Shown one piece after another: positions 24,132-35,515 of a stretch of 64,000 bases of DNA. The position numbers and the translations under genes are program-made. The stretch is from Rutpela maculata. Its lineage: Eukaryota; Arthropoda; Insecta; Coleoptera; Cerambycidae. The first letter of the stretch is position 1. Every line of letters starts with the position of its first letter. The DNA lies in contig OW386287.2 in the NCBI GenBank assembly GCA_936432065.2, positions 76,573,804 through 76,637,803 of the forward strand, given 5' to 3'. A model generated the notes under the pieces. The model did no database searches, was not told the origin of the DNA, and worked only from the letters and a program-made list of their open reading frames with translations.

Positions 24132-24974
24132 TGCATTAAGATATCAAACATAACCTAGCTTATTAAATCATATGACTCATGGTTGATACGCCCTTCTACT
24201 GCAAGGAGTTATAGGGCGTATGGCGCTTCCGCCTTTTTTCTACGACGTTTGAAAGTAAATATTGGTTTTTACGCCTACTGTTGGTCAGTAAATACCAGGA
24301 AAGGACAAGAATCTGAGTACGCCCTTTCACTACACAACGTATACCACATAGACGGACACATATGCCTAAAAATGTAAGATTTGACAAAAATGTTTCCATG
24401 AAGCCCTCGATATATTCTATATATTTCTACAAACTGTCTGACAAAAATGTTGGAACGTTAAGGATGTCTACCACCCTAAACATAACATAACATAACTTTA
24501 AAACATTTATTGATAACCAGCTGATTTTTTCAAGATTGCTTAAAAAAAATATGTAGAATCCAATTTTCGAATTGTCGGGACAAAATATATTTGCCGAGGA
24601 GGAACGCCGCGTTTACGAAAATTTTCGCGGAAAAAAGTGATAGACTAGGCGCAATTATGCCGTACAAGAAGTTGTACGAGGATACGTATAAATTGCATTT
24701 ATGTACGCGGGCACCTAGACTAATATTTTTTCTTGAATTTTGGGATGGTTATTCTCCAATGCTTATTATTTTGTTTCTGCTATTTGAAGATAATCCAAAG
24801 CTACCACTGTTAAAATAACATCGAATAAAGCGGCTTTGAGAGCATAATGCACATTTTCAATTTTTTTATAACTTTTTTTAATTTCTGTCAAAAATATTGA
24901 ACAGCTACCCTTATGTTCATGTATACAGCTTTGTAAAACTTTTAATATTACCGATACAAAAAAAATATATATTT

Positions 24975-25055
24975 TGCAAGCAGGATTTGAACCCGAGACG
25001 TCCGCATCCTGAATAAAAACTGCTGGTCACCTTACCCACTGAGCTATCTAGCGAC
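24975..25055 (-). other. tRNA-like sequence, degenerate
   Basis: On the minus strand the sequence has an A-box-like TAGCTCAGTGG and a B-box-like GGGTTCAAATCC at tRNA spacing, followed by a T-run. The acceptor ends do not pair (GTCGCTA against TTGCAAA), and the T-stem has a mismatch. It is better read as a tRNA pseudogene or the head of a SINE than as a working tRNA. Confidence 0.55.
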
Positions 25056-25254
25056 TAAAGTCTGGTTTGTAAAAACAATATAATAGTCGGGGAGCCCTCC
25101 CTAGCTGTACGTGCACCCCCCGCCCGATCCTTGGGGACAATGTTTTTCATAAAGATTAAAGCCTAAGGAACAATTTAAGACAAGACAAAAAAAAAACTGG
25201 CTGTGCTTTCAAAGGCGGCTATATGTTAAAAAAATTGTTGCCAATGCTGTTTTT

Positions 25255-25690
25255 GTCATTTAACACAAAAACTAAGAAGAATGGACAAAAACTTTTTTCA
25301 CAAAAAGCAACGTTCATAAAATTTTGTACAATTTTGTTCCTATACAATATTTTGATAGGAGGTTACCATTTTCCAGATAAATGAGTCCAAAATTAAGAAA
25401 ACATGAAAATTCATATATCGGTAAATCACTTAAAGGAAATAACTGGGACAATTATTGTAAGGCGTATAATATAACTTTATATTATTAACATAACAAAAAA
25501 TAAAATAAACTGAAAAAAATTAATAATAATAATAATATAATTTGCAGATATTTATCTCGAAAACTGTAGCAATGATATCTGGAAAATGGTAACTCCTATC
25601 CAAATATTGTATAGGAGCAAAATTGTAAAAAATTTTATACACTTTGTTTTTTGTGCAGAAAGTTTTTCTCCATCTTTTTTACTTCCACAT
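25255..25690. repeat. foldback repeat in the right arm of J
   Basis: The left-arm segments AATTTTGTTCCTATACAATA and GGTTACCATTTTCCAGATA are mirrored on the right by TATCTGGAAAATGGTAACTC and AATATTGTATAGGAGCAAAA. The arms are about 150 bp with an AT-rich loop. No coding sequence. Confidence 0.7.
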
Positions 25691-25760
25691 CCAGTGGAAG
25701 TATAGGAACAACAAAAAATTTTTTTTAAATTTTTATTGCTCAAATAGGCTTAAAATGTTG
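25681..25760 (+). repeat. fragment of the dispersed repeat seen at 32733
   Basis: ACTTCCACATCCAGTGGAAG, then TATAGGAACAACAAAAAATT and TTGCTCAAATAGGCTTA, matches the left end of the 32733-33395 copy. The first 20 bases can form a short hairpin. The copy is truncated on the right. Confidence 0.75.
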
Positions 25761-25879
25761 TAGAAAGCTACAATTTGAGGTATCGTACACATTTCTTGGT
25801 TTTGGTGGCATGATTTCACAAGGGTGCAAAGTTTTAGTAACAATTGTATATTTGAGCCATTTTAATAATCAAGTCAAAT

Positions 25880-26960
25880 CATTTATTAATGCTATTAATC
25901 ATAGATTATTGCACAAGTCAACAAATAATGCTGTACTTCAAGAGCTCAGCCGGATAATTTAAAAATATATTTATATATGTATATTATCATATAATAATAT
26001 AAAAGCAACTTATAGTACATACACAATAGAACAGTTTAAAATAAGTTATTACTATCTAAAAATTCTTGGAGATTATAAAAACTTTTTTCTAACAACATCT
26101 TTTTGATGGTTAATTTATATTTATTTAATGATAATGTTTTTATATGTATGACTGTAATAGTTTGATGCTATTCTTATTCTTTTTAACGTAAGGTGTTGTA
26201 GGTGTATATTTTTCTCTATTCTTATTGGGATGCTCTGCCACATGTATTCTTCTAAACAATGTCTGAAATCTACAAAATAATACAATTAACCAGTATTTTA
26301 CTGAAAAATAACCTCTATGCCTGTGACTTTTACGTCAAAGGATCAGTTAGAGGGTGGTTTTGACAAATAATGAATAAGAACAAAAATATAAAAATGACGT
26401 ATTTTGGTGACGTTTTGGAAAACGAATCTGTTTCCTTTCTCAAAGCGTATTATAATGTTTGTGGGCTGTGTATATTAAATACACAGCTTTAAGAATATAT
26501 TTGTTATATTCAGTATCCATAGATACTTACTGCTTACACAGAACTGTTGATATATCTAATTGATAGTTTTATTTTAAACAATGTTGAGGTGTATATTATT
26601 ATTTAATCTAGCATCATGTTCGTGATAATAATTATTTTTTGGGTATTCATCTTTGTTGTGATAAGCAAATACAAGACATTCATAAATATACCGACAAGGT
26701 ATTGTTAGGATATTTAATTCTACAAATTTATGTCTAACATCTTCCCTGTATCCGAACCCAGCAATAACCCTTACAGTACGTTTTTGCAGTGCAAAGAGTC
26801 TCTCTGCATGACAAGAATGCCCCCAATTCAAGATAGCATAATAACATACTGACTGAAACAAACCGTGATATGCCTGTAAACATATTTTTTGTGATACTAT
26901 GTTTTTTATTTTGATTTGAAATTTTAAGTGGTGATTGTACTTTATAAAAGCTATAATTCT
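25880..26960 (-). pseudogene. LINE (CR1/Jockey-type) ORF2 C-terminal fragment with 3' end
   Basis: Reading leftward from about 26940, the frame contains FQSVCYYAILNWGHSCHAER, LFALQKRTVRVIAGFGYRED, RHKFVELNILTIPCRYIYEC and LVFAYHNKDEYPKN. This is the typical C-terminal region of LINE reverse-transcriptase proteins (Y.I..WG.S......+..LQKR.+R.I.G....C...F..L.ILT.P..YI.E). The 3' UTR would run to about 25880, ending in an AATAAATGATTTGAC-like sequence. The insertion splits the right arm of J, so it is younger than J. It is 5' truncated, and the catalytic domain is absent. Confidence 0.8.
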
Positions 26961-27352
26961 CCAAAATTTCATTGAATATTATCCATTATTTTTGACAGAG
27001 CAGTGATTTGTTTAGAAACACATAATTTTGCAATATTCAGTTTTTTTTTAAATAATAATAATTGCAATGAATTATAGTTTATGTACTTTTATTGTACAGC
27101 TCATAACGAACATTTTCCTTCTTTTTGTTGTTTTCCACAGGTCTTATAGATTTCGAGATATTCAAAGAAAACTGATGGAAAACACGGTCTAAAAAATTTA
27201 ATTGTTTAAATAAACAATACGCCGACCTCTCAAAAACTGCAAAACTGAACTGTGAACTTAAGTTGATCCCCTGAACACGTTAAAACAAAAAAACTGCCCT
27301 GACCAGACAATTCACAGTACGAATTTTTTAGTCCTAATTTGACTTCACTACT

Positions 27353-27889
27353 AATATTTCTTAAATATTTAGTTTTTTACATGCAAGAAAAAAGTAAAAA
27401 ATGAGTTTAGCGACAACATAATTTTAAATGAAACTTCTCTAACTTACATGATAATTTTTCATGTATATGTACATTAAATAAAGTTAAAGTAGGGTCCTTG
27501 TTTAATCAGACATGGAAGGAGTAAATCCGTTGATGTGACACTAAAGCTGTTTTCCAAACACAGAAACATTGAACACCACACTGAACCTATCTTTCACCAA
27601 GTGGATGTCATGAGTGACACAATAAAACTTAATCTAGGAAAGAAGTATAGACCCACATTATTATGACAGTTCAATGAATCGCGACATTAGTTTATTTTTA
27701 AATAGATCAGTTTCTTATATTAATTTTTGTTTCGATAGTATTCCTAGGTTGACAAATCCTATATTGAGTTGACCTTGAATAAAAATTGTAAAATTAAATA
27801 GCATAAAATTTGCATCCTTTCTTTTTAAGTTTAGAACTTTAGAATGCTGATCTTTGAAATTAAAAACTAACAAAAGTATAGTCAAGTTT
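27353..27889. other. no feature seen
   Basis: AT-rich sequence with nothing supported. Confidence 0.35.
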
Positions 27890-28075
27890 ATACCGTGCGT
27901 GTAGCCGAACGCTAGGCATAGGGAGTAAAATTAAAACATCGCGCGTGCCAGCTGGCTAAAATGAAATAACAGGCTGGAATGCTCCGCTCGACGGAGGAAT
28001 TTACGGCAGCTATGTTGTCATATCTATCGCGCTACGTGGATGTACATGCCTAATGGGAAATTACACGCACGGTAT
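27890..28075. mobile_element. MITE with 14-bp inverted ends
   Basis: ATACCGTGCGTGTA at 27890-27903 pairs with TACACGCACGGTAT at 28062-28075. The 186-bp element is clearly more GC-rich than its surroundings. No target duplication was resolved. Confidence 0.8.
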
Positions 28076-28309
28076 CTAACAAATCGGCAGATATTCTGTA
28101 TGTCAGCTGCACTCGTCATATTAAAATTTGGGTGAAGGATAGGCTGTTGGTAATGGACATATTTTGAAGTTTGCTTGTAATTAATATTAATACATTTTCC
28201 GAATGAATACGATACACCTCATTTTTCACCAGCAACATTTTTTGGCAGAGTATTCAGCTCACAATTATTTTTTAATTATTATTTGAAAAATAAAAAGTAA
28301 TTGTATCTC

Positions 28310-28775
28310 AATGGGCTCATTTAGCACTTTTTTTTTATTTGATTATCTGAAAGATCTTATCACTTTAAGACCCTGTGCAAAAAACTAGAAGTTTGTGAGA
28401 CCTATAAATCGTCTAAAAAAAATTATAAAAATGGACCGCACCCGCGGTCGAGTATTGGCCAAGACGTCACTTGATAGGAACCCGCTAGCCGAAGCGGCTA
28501 GCTGCAACGCGTTATTATGGTTTCACAATATTACAAATCGTTAACTTAAGCAGTGTGTTTTGAAACTTATGCGTGTTTGTGTCAACTATTTTCACTGATT
28601 TATATTACTATCCTCTGACGTCACGATGTTGGTCGCACCGTGCTCTTTAAAAGTCGTATATTTCGAAAACCACGTATCGGATTAATCTGAAATTTTCAGT
28701 AACGTCTAATTTTAAGTAATACTTTATCCACAAGAAGTAACAACTACTAAATGAAATTCATTAAATGAGCCCATT
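28310..28775. mobile_element. probable MITE with 14-bp inverted ends
   Basis: AATGGGCTCATTTA at 28310-28323 pairs with TAAATGAGCCCATT at 28762-28775. The body contains a GCTAGCCGAAGCGGCTAGC hairpin (about 28485) and a CCGCACCCGCGGTCG patch. The arms do not clearly extend beyond the ends. Confidence 0.65.
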
Positions 28776-29634
28776 CTACAATTTGCCAAGCAAACCATAT
28801 CATATTGTTTGATTTTAGAGAAATATTTCCTCACATTACCTTAAGTACTGATAAAAATTTATTATTGTTAACGTTTTAAGTTTTTCAGAGATGAACTGTT
28901 ATTAACTAACCAGTTAAATAAACTGTTAACAATCACTAGTTATTTTTTGTGTTGAATTTAACCAGTTGTTTTACTATCTTTACTGTTTTCTTTTATTTGT
29001 TTATGTTGGTTTAATTGGTTGTTTTACCTAATTTCAATATAGTATTTATGTGCTATGTTTATATTTTATATACTTTTAGTTGTAGGGATATAATAAATTA
29101 GATATTAAAAAATGTATTCTATTCAGTAGCTATTGTCCGTTGGTGTATATTGTATTTGGTAGAAGATTTTAGGTATGCTACTGAAATTAACAAAAAATTA
29201 AGCTCAAAAATTAATGATGTATTATCATAGTTTATAAGTTTTATGGCTTTAATTGGTTTTATTATTATACATTATTTGTAGACATAAATTTTTAATATAT
29301 ATTTTTTTTGTAAAAATATTCAGTTTTATATTAACGTATATTTTCCTTCACAAACCATTAACTTCCATCGGTAAAGCGTCCAGTATAGGGGCTGTATGAA
29401 ACAAATTTTTGACTCTTATGTTTCTGCAACCTATTTGTTTGCAAAACAAAATCATCATCCAGAAACTTACATATTCCAGTGTTTGTTAATCGTCTGTTCA
29501 AGAAATATGGTGTTTCAGCCGATGAGATCTAAAAATTAACATATCATTTGGGGTGCTCATTTAAAACAAAATAAATATGTTTTTACTACATTATGATTTT
29601 GGGTTTTTATTATATTTATGATCTAAATTTCCAC
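28776..29634. other. no feature seen
   Basis: Very AT-rich sequence with nothing supported. Confidence 0.35.
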
Positions 29635-29784
29635 TAATAGTACGTCGGGTACATAGCTATATAAGCCAAAAAGCTGCACTTTTTGTTTGGGATGTGCCAT
29701 TTTCCGTGGTTATAGTTGATGCCAAACGGTAACTTTCCAGATAGGGAGCCACTTTAAAATCCATGCAGAACACCAAAATTAGCC

Positions 29785-30232
29785 AAGATTTGTGGAGTAT
29801 GAAGTTCCTTAATTTACAGCTTTTAGGCGACAAGTCAGTGCGGAGGTGAAAAGTCAGACTATCCTTGTTCTTCGAACACGCAGTAGCGGCGTAGTTATCT
29901 CGCTCTAGAAGAACCGTGCGTACTGGCCCGAAATATGGTCTGATGTATACTATGGTCTGTAGTGTTACATTCTACAACTTATCCTGATTACCAGCATGCA
30001 GAACAGTGACTCAAAATGCTAGGATATTTACCCCCGACCTCAAAAGCGGGTCATTGCGAGCCCGTTACAGTTACGAGTTCTTTGATTAATTAACATTAAA
30101 CAAATTCTTACAATATTTTTAATAAGGCCCTGCATCTGGTGTGATTTCACACCAGCTGCTCGTTGGCTAATGGCATTTTTTGGTGGGGATTGTGAGTTAT
30201 TAGGCCACCTCATACTCTACAAACTTTGGCCG
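29785..30232. mobile_element. element N1: insertion in the left arm of B
   Basis: The ends read AAGATTTGTGGAGTATGAAG (left) and, reverse-complemented on the right, AAAGTTTGTAGAGTATGAGG. The element is flanked by TTAGCC (29779-29784 and 30233-30238). Removing it restores ACCAAAATTAGCCACACTAA, close to the uninterrupted element A sequence at 13052. The element is 448 bp with no coding sequence. Confidence 0.8.
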
Positions 30233-31359
30233 TTAGCCACACTAAATGTTTTTGTATCTCAGCTCCTAATGGTCCAATTTTTATTTATTTTTGTTTGAAA
30301 GCTCTTAAAGAGGACACTTTTTTGTCCCTATACATTCATCTCTACACCTTATAGCCCGTCGGGCAGAGCGCGAAAAGCCTTCTCTTTCTTGACCTACCCA
30401 ATACTGAAGTATGACCAGATGGGACCTTCACTACTTATTAAAGCATGTTATTTTACATAGGAAATCAAAATTGACGACACTCTCCATTGGTCGAGACCGA
30501 AGATATAAGAAAAAAACTAAAAAAAAAAGAAATTTAGAAATATAGAAGATTTAATCAAATATAACTTTAGAACTAAAACAGATAAAAATACATTTTTTTT
30601 TTGGTTTTAACAAATAAACATTGCTTTTTAATTTGAAGTATAATTTATTGCAATAATTAAAAAATTAACATAAAAAAACTAGCAAAATTCAAAAAGATAC
30701 ACAAATCAGCAACATTTTTCTAATTCTTAACTCGCCATAACTCGCTTATGTAACGAGGTATTCAAAAACTGACAAATTTAGTAGGCTTCATTTTGTCTCG
30801 ATTAATACTGGATCTAATGTTTTAACTAAAAGCGCTACAGCCCTTGAAACACAACGAAGCACAGTACGGCGACGAAGACGCGAAGCTTCCTTTCCCGCCC
30901 CCGCTACTTTCTCGGCCCATCAAGAAACATATCGGCTGCTGGCCTCATTATTGTCTGGATAAATATTAATAAGTATATACTATTTTACTTACATGTAGGC
31001 TATTACAGTTTATGTATATTGTAGATTCATTTTTATCAATGGAGAAAAACTACATGTTTGTTTTACGAAACTGCTGAAAGCAGTGAAAATCTAATGGTAA
31101 AAAACCAACTGTTACTGCATCAGGTCTATTATTAATTGTGCAAATGAAAGAAAATATGCAATTTCATTAAAATTTTTATAAAACAAAGTGATGGCACTTA
31201 TTTGCACACCCTTCGATACCGATTTCATTATTCTTGTCTGACATCTTTTTGTAATAAATAACATTAGCAAAGATAATACGTATTGTCTCTGATATTAGTA
31301 ACGCGATAAAAAAATGCAAGTGAGCCTTCATGTAATTATAATAAAGAAAAAAAATCAGT

Positions 31360-32735
31360 TTAAAATAAAATGGCATTGTCTGATTTGTGGAAAATCCAGA
31401 AAAATTAAGAATAAATTAAGAACATCTTTAAGTACCAATTTGTACAGGGACGGGTGCGGAAACTAGAAAAAAATATATATTAAAGCTGCAGTGTCGCATT
31501 GTGATACAGGCAGGTTACACATTTATTCAGATTTATTTGGGCTAATGGAAATTATCATAAAATTTATTATGCAAAATATATTAGCAAAAAAAAATTAAAT
31601 GTGTACAAACTAAACAACTGAAAGAAAAAAATGAATTTAAAGTAGCGTTAACTATTTTATTTAAGGAGGTTTATCTTGCTGTTTTGCAAAAAAGAATTCT
31701 TAACTCTAATATTTCTAAAAACACGCCTTAATGATATATTTGAAGAAATGACGGAAGAAAAATTAGATTATTATAGCAGTGGAAATATAAGAAAGAGATT
31801 AGAAAAGCATTTAAGCAAACAAAGTGTTTTGTGAACACAAAGAAAATACAACAACAGTTCATTCAAGTGATAATAAAGCTAAAGGGATTTTTGTTGTCAG
31901 TCACAAGTGAATCAGGCGAAGAAAACTTGGTTCATGAGAATGAATTGACAATTCCTGATAAAGCTGCCGGTATCTTAAGAGAAGCTATAGCTGGATGTTT
32001 TAAAACTATAAAAAAAACACGACTACTAATCTGAATGAACATAAATGTAAACAAGAAGTTTCAGATTTGTTATAAACATTTATGTCGTGGATACTAAATA
32101 TGTCAGAACAGACAAATTTGATTTAAACGTTATTTCTATAGTAATGGAATTTATATTAATACTTATGGAAAAAAAAAACAATCAGCTTAGGCCATTTTTT
32201 TAATCCTTTACATATCACTACATGTGTTTCATGCCGTCGGAAGAAAAAGAACTTAATGATATGCTTTATTCTTTTGGCTATGATTATTCCTACGATGAAA
32301 TACGTACATTTTTAACGTCTTTAGCTAGTCACGTATTAGTAAAAACTGGTGACGACATTTTTATACCACCTGGAGTTCCTCCAGTAAGTTCGGAAGAAAA
32401 CAATTACATTTATCGCAGCGATAATTTTGATCAAAACGAAGACAGGCTAGATGGTAAAAATCCCACTAGGAATAGTATTATTTAAAAAAAAGAACAGCCT
32501 ATTTACACAAGCATATTTAGATCGTCTATCCAATTTTAACCGATTTTAACCCCTCCAGTTTACATGAAAACAAAAATATAGTTATGTACAAAATCCAACT
32601 AATCGTTCAGAGCCTCTACGAGTTAGTGAAAGCATGGCAAATAATTGTTTTGATTATGTGGTTACCTCTGACATTTTATGGAAAATATTAAAATATGCGA
32701 AGCAAAGTAAAAACTTTACTAGCTGGCATGATTTT
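31360..32735 (+). pseudogene. N-terminal/middle part of an Academ-like transposon protein in N2
   Basis: Recognisable pieces in order are: WHCLICGKSRK (about 31371, a CxxC start typical of the family N-terminus); an open stretch at 31831-32034 with KAAGILREAIAGCFK; an open stretch at 32222-32485 with MLYSFGYDYSYDEIRTFLTS, FIPPGVPPVSSEEN, and SDNFDQNEDRLDGKN; then near 32640 ANNCFDYVVTSDILWKILKY and FTSWHDF. The YGF..SY.E.R.FLTS, ADN.D.N..T.DGKN and D.LW...R......W..F blocks are what I know from the large multicopy proteins whose C-terminal part is seen at 13.4, 34.4 and 38 kb. Frameshifts and stops separate the pieces, and element N3 cuts the frame at about 32735. The nuclease and cysteine-cluster parts are missing here. 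Confidence 0.65.
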
Positions 32736-33395
32736 ACTTCCACATCCAGTGGAAGTATAGTAACGACAAAAAAATTTTTATTGTTCAAATAGGCTTAGAA
32801 TGTCGAGATTTCAAGTTTGAGCGAAAAAAAAATTTCTGTCTGTCGGTCTGTAACTTTTTTTGTACGCACGTTTACTCTGGAACCGTTTGAGATATTGACT
32901 TGAAATTTGGTACACATACGTACTTTAACAAGATCTAGAACTAGATTATATTTTCATCTTGTTCCGTCGAAGGGTTGGGGGGTAAATTGGGGTAAATTTG
33001 GAGTAAATAGGTAAATCAAGCAGATAAGAGTTCATAAAATTGATATTTAGTATAGACAAGAGAAGCTAAGGTCTCAAAAAAAATTTTGGCATTACCACCT
33101 CCACCCCATTATTAAAGGGGATGAAAAAAAATGTGATTTAGTGTGTGTACAAGAACCAGAAACCTCAAAATATTTTTTTACTTTATCCACCCCCACTCCC
33201 ACCCCTGTCACCACCCCCACCCCACTACCGATGTGGGGTATCGTTTTATGGGTTTTTGGGGTAGAGGATTTCAAACATTATATTATTAAAGTTCCATAAA
33301 CAATTATTTCCAGATACAAAATTTTTTCGTTGTGTGACTTGGATAGAAAATCCGGATATGGAAGTAGTGATTCCTTGGGCAGCGGTTTTTACAAT
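32733..33395 (+). mobile_element. element N3: dispersed repeat (Helentron/HINE-like?) inserted in N2
   Basis: It starts with the hairpin-forming ACTTCCACATCCAGTGGAAG, then has CTGTCTGTCGGTCTGTAAC, GTACGCACGTTTACTCTGGA, repeated GGGTAAAT, C-rich tracts, and an end near GGAAGTAGTGATTCC. The 1858-2580 copy matches from about 32865 on, so this copy supplies the left end. The element has no coding sequence and no long inverted ends. It lies within the coding remnant of N2, making it at least the third nesting level. Confidence 0.75.
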
Positions 33396-34297
33396 GATAT
33401 ATCTGAAAATCAGTTATATCTGTCTGATACCTACCTATTATTTTCACTTTATTAATGCACCACCCGCGTAGTACGACACCATATATAGCAGATTATTACA
33501 ACTAATATCATATTATTCAATTTGATTGGTTAATTTTATCATCTTACAATAAAGGAAGATAATTCTAAAGCTTTTGTTACGGCCGCTGATTGTAGCCTTG
33601 CGCGATTTATGGTGAACGCGGGATGTACCGGGAACGAGTGGGGAAGCCTCGCGACTCCGTCGCCGTAGCGCGGTTCGTTGTGTTTAAAAGGCTGTACCGC
33701 TTTTATTTACAGAGCTAGACCCAGCATTAATTGAGACAAAATGAAGTCTATGAAATTTGGCAGTTTTTGGTGAATAAAACATTCGAATAGCTCAATACAT
33801 AAGCAAGTTACAATGAGTTAGACCTTTCAAAAAAATGGACAATTTGTGTACCATCTAAATCAACGTCAATTTTTTAATGTTAAAGTTATTATTTTTGTAA
33901 TAAATTATACATCAAATTAAAGAGAATCGTTTGTACTATAAAACTAAAAAAAATATATAATTTTATCTTTTTTCGTTTGAAAGTTATTCGTGGTTGAATT
34001 TGAATTTTGTTATTTTCATTTTTTTTTGTTTTTTTCTTGTAACTTCAGTCTCGGCCAATGGAGTGTGTCGTCAAAAGTGATTTCCTATATAAAAAAACCT
34101 GCTGAATAAAATGAAATAGGTTTTATTTGGTTATACCTCGGTATTGGGTTAGTGAACGATAGAGCCAGTCATCCGACGTACTATTAAGGGTTCTGCGCAA
34201 TTTAAAAAAATTATATATTTTTTAATTTTTCGGAGTTCTTTTTATAATTTAATGATTTGTGAATTATTTATTTATTTGCCCAGTAGTTACTGATGTA

Positions 34298-34735
34298 GTT
34301 TTGGCAATATCTTTCTTTCACGTTCTCAAAACTGCGGGACTTTAAGAGATGTGGATTCTCTTTGGTACTGGGAAGGGTCAGTACATGAGCATTAACGCCA
34401 TGTTTGAAATTATGCGTTAATATAAAGCTGTTGCATTGAGAGGATTCCATGCATTCACCGGATCAGATGTAACGTCATCATTTGCCATGAAAGGACAACA
34501 TTCCAGGGCCAGAAGGATGGGGATGGCCATGGTTGATGGGGAGTGGATGCCGGTCTGGCCTTCTCTTCCTCCTCTTATGGCAGCCTGCAGAGAATTAGTT
34601 AAGGGTAGTTGCCCTGGATGCCGTACACGATGCTCCTGCTCAAAAGCCAAGGTTCCATGCACATTACTTTGCACGAACTGCACTGGGGGTCGACAATGCA
34701 GCAATAAATACAATAAAAGGTATGCGTTTAGTTGA
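34298..34735 (+). pseudogene. Academ-like protein C-terminal remnant in element B
   Basis: The frame EMWILFGTGKGQYMSINAMF (about 34335) ends at a stop. Then from 34433 ALRGFHAFTGSDVTSSFAMK runs straight into a shifted segment (GQHSRARRMGMAMVDGEWMP) because the stretch encoding AW..W to LP.T present in element A is deleted. The frame then recovers: SLPPLMAACRELVKGSCPGC, RTRCSCSKAKVPCTLLC and TNCTGGRQC form the cysteine cluster, with the stop at 34733-34735. A one-base deletion relative to A restores the frame before VDGEW. It is inactive by deletion. Confidence 0.7.
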
Positions 34736-35515
34736 TCATTTTTAAATTCGTTTCACAATTTCAAGATCATAATATTGCTTTGTTGATCCAATTCCTTAAT
34801 ATAGTAATAGTATATAATTATTTAGTTTCTATTTACCTGACACAAATTCATTCTGGATTTTCAAGGAGTTACTTCGGTGACTTGAGAAGCGGTTAAGGAA
34901 ACATTTTTAAGTTCCAGGGATGAATTGGAAGATAAAAAAGATGATTGCGAGTGATCTAGAGTCGTAAAAGCTCTATAGAAGCAGTTCATTTACATGAATA
35001 TTTCTTAGTACTTATTTACTAGTTTTTTGTTTGTAAAATTTTTTTTACTTAATGTAATAAATGTCAAAATTATTAAAATCACTATTGTTTATGAAAACAA
35101 GGCTCTGTTGACATATACGGAACACCATATACATAAACCTTTTTTTGTGGGAAAAAAATGGATATTGAGCATAATTAAAACTTATTTATGAATGAAATTT
35201 GTGAGAAAAGTGAAATTTTCGGGTTTTTGAAAATTGCGCAAAACCCTTAAGGTGTAAAGATAAATGTATAAGGACAAAAAAGTATCCGCTTTACAAGAGC
35301 TTTCAAACAAAAAAAAAGAAAATAGAAATCGGACCATTAGGAGCTGAGATAAAAAAAAAATAGTATGGCTAATGGCCGCCATTTTGGTGACCTGCACTGA
35401 TTTCCAAGTGGCTCCCTATCTCAAAAGTTACCGTTTGACATCAACTATGACCACAGAAAGTGGCACATCCCAATCAAAAAGTGCAGCTTTCTTTGGTGTA
35501 CCCGACGTACTATAA

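Larger units (their letters stand above)
21689..24409 (-). mobile_element. element I: DNA transposon inserted in J
   Basis: The ends CGAGGGCTTCATGGAAA (21689) and its reverse complement (ending 24409) face each other, flanked by ATATAT on both sides (21683-21688 and 24410-24415). A second shared piece, AGGGCGTA(T/C), recurs inside each end. The element carries the minus-strand pseudogene at 22062-24131 and is interrupted by element H. The AT-rich flank makes the exact target-duplication length uncertain. Confidence 0.8.
20894..27352. mobile_element. element J: large inverted-arm structure with nested insertions
   Basis: The outer ends pair as GTGGAGTCAAATTAGGA (left, 20894) and TCCTAATTTGACTTCAC (right, ends about 27352). 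Matching arm segments follow: AACTTAAGTTGAC-type sequence, GCGTATTGTTTATTTAAACA, CACCACTTAAAATTTCAAAT, TGCACCCTTGTGAAATC(C/A)T. A separate inner pair lies at 21475-21688 and 24552-24722 (CTAGGTGCC, ATGCAATTTATAC, CGTATAACTTCTTGTACGGC, GCGCCTAGTCTATCAC). The right arm is interrupted by a LINE (about 25880-26905) and by foldback material (24.73-25.77 kb). Whether this is one element or two superposed ones is unclear. No transposase for J itself is seen. Confidence 0.65.
30352..34183 (+). mobile_element. element N2: Academ-like transposon with about 600-bp inverted arms, inserted in B
   Basis: The left end is TAGCCCGTCGGGCAGAGCG and the right end reverse complement is TAGTACGTCGGATGACTGG. The arms (30352-30958 and about 33575-34183) match in order: CCCAATACTGAAGTATGACC-type text, ACTCCATTGG, GCTTATGTA, TTCATTTTGTCTC, CTACAGCC and ACACAACGAA. 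The flanks are TTA (30349-30351) and TTA (34184-34186). The empty site TACACCTTAAGGGTT is preserved in the right arm of B (35237-35257 on the minus strand), confirming a 3-bp duplication. It shares its terminal bases and encoded protein family with B, but the arms are otherwise different. Confidence 0.9.
29638..35512 (+). mobile_element. element B: Academ-like transposon carrying nested insertions
   Basis: The left end TAGTACGTCGGGTACATAGC and right end reverse complement TAGTACGTCGGGTACACC start arms of about 300 bp after insertions are removed. The arms share GCACTTTTTG, GGGATGTGCCA, GATAGGGAGCCACTT, CTCAGCTCCTAATGGTCC and TTTTTTGTCC. The flanks are TAA (29635-29637) and TAA (35513-35515). 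The left arm is interrupted twice, by N1 and N2. The body retains the same coding remnant and AT-rich 5' tract as element A, so A and B descend from one internally deleted ancestor. From 34736 to about 35180 there is only AT-rich sequence. Confidence 0.9.

Noticed and set aside
24975..25055. Functional tRNA gene on the minus strand
   Set aside because: The acceptor stem does not pair and the T stem has a mismatch, although the internal promoter boxes are good.
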